Positions 56,969 to 64,000 of a stretch of DNA of 64,000 nucleotides are shown here, one piece after another; the first letter of the stretch is position 1, and each line of letters starts with the position of its first letter. The stretch is from Leptobrachium leishanense. Lineage: Eukaryota > Chordata > Amphibia > Anura > Megophryidae. The notes under the pieces were generated by a model. The model made no database searches. It had not been told where the DNA came from and saw only the letters and a program-made list of their open reading frames with translations. The stretch spans positions 151,936,101 through 152,000,100 of the forward strand of contig CM019065.1 in the NCBI GenBank assembly GCA_009667805.1. Reading direction: 5' to 3'. Made by a program: the position numbers and the translations under genes.

Positions 56969-58608
56969 CAGGTCCAGAAATATTGGGACATAGACAATTC
57001 TAACATCTTTGGCGCTATACACCACCACAATGGAGTTGGAATGAAACAAACACAATGTGCTTTAACTGCAGACTGTCAGCTTTAATTTGAGGGTATGTAC
57101 ATCGAACGCAGGTGAACGGTGTAGGACTTGGAGGTACATCTGCAAACTGCTGTACCTCCCACTTGTTAAGGGACCAAAAGGTAAATGGGACAATTGGCTT
57201 CTCAGCTGTTCCATGGCCAAGTGTGTGATATTCCCTCATTACCCCATTACAATGTGCAGATAAAAGGCCCAGAGTTAATTTCAAGTGTGCTATTTGCATT
57301 TGTAATCTGTTGCTGTCAACTCTCAAGATGAGATCCAAAGAGCTGTCACTATCAGTGAAGCAAGCCATCATTAGGCTGAAGAAACAAAACAAACCCATCA
57401 GAGAGATAGCAAGAACATTAGGTGTGGCCAAAACAACTGTTTGGAACATTCTCAAAAAGAAGGAACACACCGGTGAGCTCAGCAACACCAAAAGACCCGG
57501 GAGACCACGGAAAACAACTGTGGTGGATGACCGAAGAATTCTTTCCCTGGTGAAGAAAACACCCTTCACAACAGTTTGCCAGATCAAGAACACTCTCCAG
57601 GAGGTAGGTGTATGTGTGTCAAAGTCAACAAATCAAGAGAAGACTTCAGAGTGAATACAGAGGGTTCACCACAAGATGTAAACCATTGGTGAGCCTCAAA
57701 AACAGGAAGGCCAGATTAGAGTTTGCCAAACAACACCTAACAAAGCCTTCACAGTTCTGGAACAAGATCCTATGGACAGAGGAGACCAAGATCAACTTGT
57801 ACCAGAGTGATGGGAAGAGAAGAGTATGGAGAAGGAAAGGAACTGCTCATTATCCTAAGCAAACCACCTCATCAGTGAAGCATGGTGGTGGTAGTGTCAT
57901 GGCGTGGGCATGTATGGCTACCAATGGAACTGGTTCTCTTGTATTTATTGATGAAGTGACTGCTGACAAAAGCAGCAGGATGAATTCTGAAGTGTTTTGG
58001 GCAATATTATCTGCTCACATTCAGCCAAATGCTGCATAACTCATGGGACGGCGCTTCACAGTGCAGATGGACAATGACCCAAAGCATACTGCAAAAGCAA
58101 CCAAAGAGTTTTTGAAGGGACAGAAGTGGAATGTTATGCAATGGCCAAGTCAATCACCTGACCTGAATCCCATTGAGCATGCATTTCACTTGCTGAAGAC
58201 AAAACTGAAGGGAAAATGCCCCAAGAACAAGCAGGAACTGAAGACAGTTGCAGTAGAGGCCTGGCAGAGCATCACCAGGGATGAAACGCAGCGTCTGGTG
58301 ATGTCTATGCGTTCCAGACTTCAGGCTGTGATTGACTGCAAAGGATTTGCAACCAAGTATTAAGAAAGAAAAGATTTAGGATTATTATTCTGTCCCATCA
58401 CCTTTGGTCCCTTAACAAGTGGGAGGCACATCTGCAAACTGCTGTAAGTCCTACACCGTTCACCTGAGTTGGCGGTACATACCCTCAAATTAAAGCTGAC
58501 AATCTGCAGTTAAAGCACATTGTGTTGGTTTCATTCCAACCCCATTGTGGTGGTGTATAGAGCCAAAGACATTAGAATTGTGTCGATGTCCCAATATTTC
58601 TGGACCTG
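56969..58608 (+). mobile_element. Tc1-like element with long (about 200 bp) inverted terminal repeats
   Basis: Left end CAGGTCCAGAAATATTGGGA; right end TCCCAATATTTCTGGACCTG. The inverted similarity extends inwards through CACCACAATGG / CCATTGTGGTGGTG, CTGCAGA / GCAG and CTTGTTAAGGGACCAAA / CTTTGGTCCCTTAACAAG. Transposase inside is disabled by two lesions. Confidence 0.9.
57328..58363 (+). pseudogene. Tc1-type transposase, one frameshift and one stop
   Basis: Starts MRSKELSLSVKQAIIRLKKQ with an HTH (IREIARTLGVAKTTVWNIL) and the GRPRKT linker. The frame shifts near 57620-57635, then continues KSRRLQ-like / FTTRCKPLVSLKNRKARLEF, WTEETKINLY, KHGGGSVMAWACM. A TAA at 58037-58039 precedes the last block (QMDNDPKHTAKATKEF, PDLNPIEHAFHLLK). 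The acidic residues of the DD34E triad are all still encoded. Otherwise close to full length (about 340 residues). Confidence 0.9.
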
Positions 58609-58640
58609 ATTATATATATAATATATCTACACACAGCTTG

Positions 58641-58730
58641 CTCACTCATGGATATGCCGCTTGCCCCCAGCTCACTCATGGATATGCCGCTTGCCCCCAG
58701 CTCACTCATGGATATGCCGCTTGCCCCCAG
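58641..58730. repeat. Three exact 30-bp tandem repeats
   Basis: Unit CTCACTCATGGATATGCCGC + TTGCCCCCAG at 58641, 58671 and 58701, with a partial copy upstream. Part of the hAT-like element. Confidence 0.97.
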
Positions 58731-58748
58731 CTATCACAGACCTATAAT

Positions 58749-59036
58749 CGAACGCTGGAGAAGCTGGCCGCGTGCATGAAGAGCACACAGCCAGCGTTCC
58801 CCTCCGGCGGCCGCAATACTCACCCTCCGAAGGCCTGGTCGCATGGCTGTGATGTGTTCACGTGGCCGCCGGGCGCCTCTGACGCTGCCTCCAGCCAAGA
58901 GGCAGGGTCACAGAGGCGCCCGGCGGACACGTGAATACATCACAGCCATACGACCAGACCTTCGGAGGGCGAGTATTGTGGCCACCAGAGGGGAACGCTG
59001 GCCGTGTGCTTGTCATGCACGCGGCCAGCTTCCCCA
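58749..59036. repeat. GC-rich palindrome of about 290 bp
   Basis: Left arm AGAAGCTGGCCGCGTGCATG..., TTCCCCTCCGGCGGCC, TCACCCTCCGAAGGCCTGGT, CACGTGGCCGCCGGGCGCCT. The right arm gives the complement (AGGCGCCCGGCGGACACGTG, CTTCGGAGGGCGAGTATTGT, CATGCACGCGGCCAGCTTCC). The arms meet near 58895. Confidence 0.85.
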
Positions 59037-59179
59037 GCCCCGCGGATAGCGGCAAGCTGGCCCAGCGCTGGCTTTCGGTATCGGGGGGGGGTGTATCGGG
59101 CCATTTGCACGAGTACCAAGTACTCGTGCAAACGGCAGTAGTATCTAGTATCGTATCGGTGCCTCCCTACCATGTACCA

Positions 59180-59728
59180 TTACTTTTTTCAGGTACTCAC
59201 CGATACCGAGTACTGATACTTTTATTTAAAGTCATGTGACAGCTTTCCAATAAATTTTGTATTTTGCTAAAAGTCTGTCCATTACATGTTAATATTGAAA
59301 TGTATGGCCAGACACCCCATTTACCCACTGCACAACCTGACCTCAGACCTCATGTACACAGACCTCACTCCTAGCGAAATGCATTAAGAGTATTCCGCTA
59401 GCATTCCCTTCCGGCTGGCCCAGTGTTCTTCTGAGAGCTGACTGACCACGTCACGTGATCCTCCAAGCGTCTGCAGTCTTGACGTGCTCTCGCAAGATCA
59501 CGGCTGGAGGCCGCGTCACAGCCCGGTGACTGCTCGGAGGACCATGTGACGCAGCCAGCCAGCGCTCGGACCACACAGGCAGCCGGAGGGGAATGCTCCT
59601 ATTGTTTTCCACTAGCACCCCAGCCCCTCAGATACCAGCAAGCCGGCCCAGCGCTGACTTCCGGTATCACTAGTGGTATCAGGGCATTTTCACCGATACA
59701 AGTATTGTTAATAGGTGAATCCCTACAA
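59180..59728. mobile_element. Another copy of the AGGGATGCACCGATACC hAT-like family
   Basis: Starts near GTACTCACCGATACCGAGTA, contains GTCATGTGACAGCTTTCCAA and the GC-rich CGTCACAGCCCGGTGAC region, and ends CACCGATACAAGTATTG...TGAATCCCT. Abuts the previous element. Confidence 0.55.
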
Positions 59729-60388
59729 AGTAATACAAGTATAGGGGATGTTAATGTAAAGTACGCAGCCGCTACATTTGAGACGCAAGTTGAGCTTGTG
59801 TCTCACATGTAATAGCTCATTGTAAAATTAAACACAGCTCTCAAGCAGTTATTCTGTACAGCTTAAGCGGTGAGTTTAACGTCCCGGTTGAGAGCTTGCC
59901 CAGGTGAATTAATCAGAGCTCTGGTAAACAATGAGCCATTAAAATCTATGGCTGTCAGAGCTCTGGTTAGATTTACACCAGACTTTGAATCCTGCTCAAT
60001 GCGTTCTCCACTTGCTTTTCTTCCTATGTCTCGGTCTAGACTATTAAAAAGGGCCTCGGCTATCAAAACTCAGATTACATTGTTTAGAAGTGTTCCAATT
60101 ATACACAATAATACTTGTATCGCAATTATCCAAGAACAAATCCCATCATGCTCACCAACAAATTGCACTTGATTACAGTAAGCCAGAAGGTTTCCGGTTG
60201 CAGCCTTCCCAAGAGAAACTCCAATAGCACGAGAGATGATACATACAAAGTAGGTAGGGTTGCAATGACACCACATTTTTAGGACCGGGTACAAGTACAA
60301 AAACTTTTATGTAAAGTCATTTGACCACTTTCCAATAAATAATTTAGGTTTATATTGAAATGGCCAGAAACCCCATTTACATGTATAG

Positions 60389-61349
60389 GTTACGGGTAAA
60401 GCCCGAAGTGCGGTTAATCCTAGGATTACCCAGATAATCCTGACATTACCCAAAACCGCTGGGTAAAGCTGCAAAAAAATTAAAATTTCGGACTTTACCC
60501 GGGTGATTTTAGGACTAACCAACTTCCCTTGGGTAACGGTCTGGAAGAGCTGAAAAATCCGCACTTTACCCGGATAATGTGCAAGTCTGACGCCTCACCC
60601 GGGTAATCTGAGGACTATCCACAGCTTCACCTGGGTAATTTGCAGAGCATCCAAACCCACTTGGGTAACAGTCAATTTTGCTATTCTCTATGGATATTAT
60701 CAACAAAAATGGCAAAAGACAAACTGTATAATCATATCTGCAATACAGTTTACTGAGTAACAGGATATGTTTCTTATATCAACGTGAAAGAGTTACATGA
60801 TCTTTATTATGTGTCATATGTCCTTATATATATCATTTATAAAACATAATAACCATCAGGTTACTCTTTATGTAAGATCTTTAATCTTCATAAATTACTT
60901 TCAGACAATTAATGCACAGAGTAGCCTTATGGTTATTTAGTGTGGTTTGTAACTGGATACAAATTCATAAAAAAAAAAAACAAAAAAAAACACTATTTTG
61001 TTATCGGTCAGATACCAGTTTGCAGCTTTATCCGGGTAATCCTCGGAATTCAGTCATCTGTAACCTGCTGAAAACCCAAGAAAAGCGCAGTATCCAGAGG
61101 CGCTTGGGTAGTTTGCAGATTACCCAGATAAAGTACGATGTTTCGTTGCACATGACACTTTATCCAGCAACACTAGGGTTATGTGCGAATTACCCAGTTA
61201 AAATAGAGCAGAAAAGCAGGGTACCCAGAGGCCTCTGGATACTTTGCAGATTACCCGGGTAAAGTCCGAAATTTCATTTCACTACGGACTTTTGCTAATG
61301 ACGCCTGGGTAACGCTAGGATTAACTGCACTTCGGGCTTTACCCGTAAC
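60389..61349. mobile_element. Foldback element built of TTACCC-like blocks
   Basis: Inverted termini GTTACGGGTAAAGCCCGAAG + TGCGGTTAATCCTAG (left) and CTAGGATTAACTGCACTTCG + GGCTTTACCCGTAAC (right). Both subterminal regions (to about 60670 and from about 61015) contain many ACCC(G/A)G(G/A)TAA words spaced every 25-45 bp. The centre is AT-rich and non-coding. No transposase. Confidence 0.85.
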
Positions 61350-61362
61350 ATATATACTAGCA

Positions 61363-61492
61363 CAGGGCTTGACAAAGCTAGGAGCCTGGTAGCCACTGGC
61401 TCCTAAATTTCCAGTTTATTTTACACCAATCTAAAAACATAGTTGGCTTCAATATGGGGGGGGGGTGGTTGGTGTGTGTGTGTGTCGGTGTC

Positions 61493-61524
<32 letters not shown>

Positions 61525-61933
61525 CCAATAATAAATAACAGAGCAAAGAAAATAAAACAAAATCACAACGTCACAGATGTGAGCACAAATAATATAGAAT
61601 TATCTAGATATCTACTGCTTATATCTCTCAGCGGCCAAACTGAGATTAGAAGCAACGGTCGACACTTCTAGGCTCAAAAAAGAAGCCAAAAGACCACATG
61701 CAGAAAAAATACCTAACAGCAAAAAGCACCAGGTAAAGTAATAAATAACTAGAAGCAGCTAAAATCATAACTTGGGTAAGTACAAACCAACTCCCAGAGG
61801 CAAGGTTCCCAACGTTTCGGCGAGGATTCGTCTTTATCAAGGTATACCTTGATAAAGGCGACTCCTTATCGAACGGTTGGATCATAACTTTTGTAGCTGA
61901 CTCCTAGATTTAAAGTAAATTTGTCAAGCCCTG
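61363..61933. mobile_element. Non-autonomous element, TIR CAGGGCTTGACAAA
   Basis: Begins CAGGGCTTGACAAAGCTAGG and ends AGTAAATTTGTCAAGCCCTG; hAT-like ends. Contains a (TG)n run at about 61469-61522 and, at 61808-61878, an inverted pair around CAACGTTTCGGCGAGGATTC / TAAAGGCGACTCC. Confidence 0.75.
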
Positions 61934-62307
61934 GCAGACCTCAGACCAGACATACCCACTCACATACATATCTACAGACCTAAGGCCAAACATACCCACT
62001 CATGTATATAGACCTCAGACCAGACGCTGGGGCTGCTGGCCGGATGCATTTAAAAGCATTTGGATAGTGTTGCCCTCCGGCCGGCCATGTTACCGAATGG
62101 TCGCAGGGCAGTGACGCACTCCACGAGATCTGCGAGATCTCATCTGGAGGCAGCCTCACAGCCAGGCAGCTGCCCGGTAACGCAGCCGGCCGGAGGGGGA
62201 ACGCTGGCCTAAAAGGTTTTAATGCATCCGGCCAGCTGTTCCAGCAACAGGGCATTTGCACGAGTACCAGGTACTCATGCAAATTGCAGTATCAGCGAAT
62301 CCCTTTA

Positions 62308-64000
62308 AGTTGGGATGAAAATGAAACCACTAAATCGATGAGCAAAGTTGCCAACTATTTTCATTAAATTGTTATGTGTAACACACACTTTATATTCAGG
62401 CTGCTTTACTCTGGACATAACCAGTTTGTTTTAGTTTACAGCAGTAGCAGAACGATAGCACAGACCATTGGGTACTCACACTGAATGGAGGAGCTGTAAC
62501 ACTGGTATTTTAGCCTTACTTTGAGCTGGAGTCCTGTTCCACCACCCCACCTCCCTCTCCATGGTTCATTCCCCTCCCCCAAACTCAGGTGCAGTCTGCT
62601 GCCCAAACTCCCTGCCTCTCACACTCGTATCCGGTTTCCCAACCCCCCCCCCCTTACAATCTGGTCTGTTGTCCAAACTCCCTCCCATAAGTTAGTTTGT
62701 GATGAAATTATTTTAAAAAGGGACACTATACACCTGACCACTTTAGCTTATTCAATGTTGCCAGGCAGCATGGAGTCCCCCCCCCACTTTTGTGCTGACA
62801 TGTCGGGGTGTACGTAGCAGAATACGTTCGGGGAGAAACCCGACATGGGGTTGAGCTGTGTGCACAGCATCAACCATGTACCTTGTGTGCATGAGGTATG
62901 TACATTTTGTGAGATATGCAATTTGCATATGTATGTACGAAGGATGCATAAGAGAAAAAGGAGGGAGTGGTTGATTTATTCATTTACTTTTACTTAAAAA
63001 GTAAAAATAAAATTATTCGATTAATCGAAAAACATAAAAATCGGCCAATTAAATCAATTCTGTAAGTGATCATTAGTTGCAGCCCTAAAACAATTTGCAG
63101 ATTTCTCAAGCATCTTAATAATGCAAGTAAATGCTGAAACAATGAATCCCCGATACGGAAATATCATCCCCAAATATTGGTAATGGTGAGAATTGCAGTC
63201 CATTTTAAATTAAGTACCTTCCATGTCAGCATTGTTTAGAATGATAAACCGAAAAAGCTGTAGGATACATAAACACAACATGGTAGGCTGGGAACGCCAA
63301 CCCGTCTGCATTGGTGTGTAGAGTTATTTATCTTACACTTCTAAAAAGGTAAAATTGGTGAAGGGGGGGGGGGGGGAAGAGTTGTAACTTGGCAGTTCTG
63401 AGCCTTTTAGGATTCTGAAACTGACCCAGATAATCCATGCCTCCCTATCGTAATTCCTTCTTTCCAGACATTCCTTTATTCCAGAGACTCCAAACACTCT
63501 GTGTGCATGAGATGAATTACAGAGCTACACAGCAATAGAACTGGTAATATCTATCTTTTTTAATGTGCCCCTTGATTAGTGTAAATACAATGCTGCTCTT
63601 GTTTTAACTGGTTATATAGATCATTAAGCACCAAGATAGTGGAGCCCCCCCCCCCCTCTTGCTCTCAGCATTTGCTAAAACATCAGCCCACTGACAGCCT
63701 GCTTCAACAGAAGTAGCAGGTTTTCAGAACAGGCTGAGGAAGACCCTGAAAGAGAAGGGAGGGGGGGGGGGTTACATATATGTCAACACACACTTTCCAT
63801 GGAAATATCTCGTGTCAAAATAATTTTTTTCAGGTGATTCATATGAAGCATGACAAGTAAGCAGATAGACCCCAGCAGACAGCATCTCTGAGCCATGTCA
63901 GAAACATGTGAATCATTTTAGCAAAGGACACTACTTGCTCTGCTTGGAAATAAATCATACATGAGACGGATGAGAAGTCTGGCTCGATAAACATGTAGGC
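62308..64000. other. Non-coding sequence to the window end
   Basis: No gene recognised. Several poly-G/poly-C runs (62644, 63364, 63646, 63760) and one TTTTAAAAAGGGACACTATA word at about 62710, resembling an end of the TTAA-type MITEs. Confidence 0.3.

Larger units (their letters stand above)
56817..59170. mobile_element. hAT-like non-autonomous element containing a Tc1 insertion
   Basis: Left end AGGGATGCACCGATACCACT (56817), right end GTATCGTATCGGTGCCTCCC (to 59170). Internal words GTCATGTGAACGC and CAATAAG are family-typical. The nested Tc1 is at 56969-58608. The right half holds 30-bp tandem repeats and a GC-rich palindrome. Confidence 0.65.
60256..62307. mobile_element. hAT-like element split by two nested elements
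   Basis: Left end AGGGTTGCAATGACACCACA with AAGTCATTTGACCACTTTCC; right end GTATCAGCGAATCCCT after a GC-rich CGGCCGGAGGGGGAACGCTG region. Between them sit the elements at 60389-61349 and 61363-61933. Right-side remnants (61934-62307) with repeated CAGACCTCAGACCAGAC words match the family's inner sequence. Confidence 0.6.

Overview
This is vertebrate nuclear DNA, most likely from a frog or another amphibian. The only host gene I can support is ZMIZ2 (zinc finger MIZ-type containing 2) on the minus strand. Its 18 coding exons run from about 49.8 kb down to 18.4 kb. All splice junctions carry GT/AG ends, and the exon phases add up to an uninterrupted 902-codon frame, close to the roughly 920 residues of mammalian ZMIZ2. 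The amphibian assignment is inference. It rests on the large, transposon-filled introns and on the mix of repeats: a DIRS element, Tc1 elements, TTAA-flanked and hAT-like MITEs, Gmr1-type Ty3/gypsy, and L2/CR1/Tx1-like LINEs.

Layout. 1-18 kb lies downstream of ZMIZ2 and is almost entirely mobile-element debris: a Tx1/L1-like LINE tail; MITEs with tandem repeats; a decayed Gmr1-like Ty3/gypsy element broken by a solo LTR, by an apparently intact Tc1 element and by a further LTR-like insertion; a 740-bp head-to-head hairpin; and several TTAA-type MITEs. 18.4-21.7 kb holds the last six ZMIZ2 coding exons. 21.7-30.1 kb is a large intron full of palindromic MITEs. 30.1-31.9 kb holds six exons encoding the conserved central region, the first part of the SP-RING, and the proline-rich stretch before them. 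The next intron (31.9-39.7 kb) contains a complete, ITR-bounded DIRS retrotransposon of about 5.7 kb on the plus strand, antisense to the gene. 39.7-49.8 kb holds the six N-terminal exons. One intron there contains a Tc1 element split by a LINE. The region upstream of 49.85 kb is 5' intron or flank with nested LINEs, nested Tc1/hAT structures and a foldback element built of repeated TTACCC-like blocks.

How it fits together. ZMIZ2 is a PIAS-like nuclear co-regulator with an SP-RING and an acidic, proline-rich C-terminal activation region. Nothing else in the window appears to be a host protein gene. The unusual content is transposon biology: an in-frame duplication of the catalytic half of a DIRS tyrosine recombinase, a Ty3/gypsy relic with a SCAN-like Gag and integrase ahead of reverse transcriptase/RNase H, and nested insertions whose target-site duplications can still be read. 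I ran no database searches; family names come from recognising motifs.
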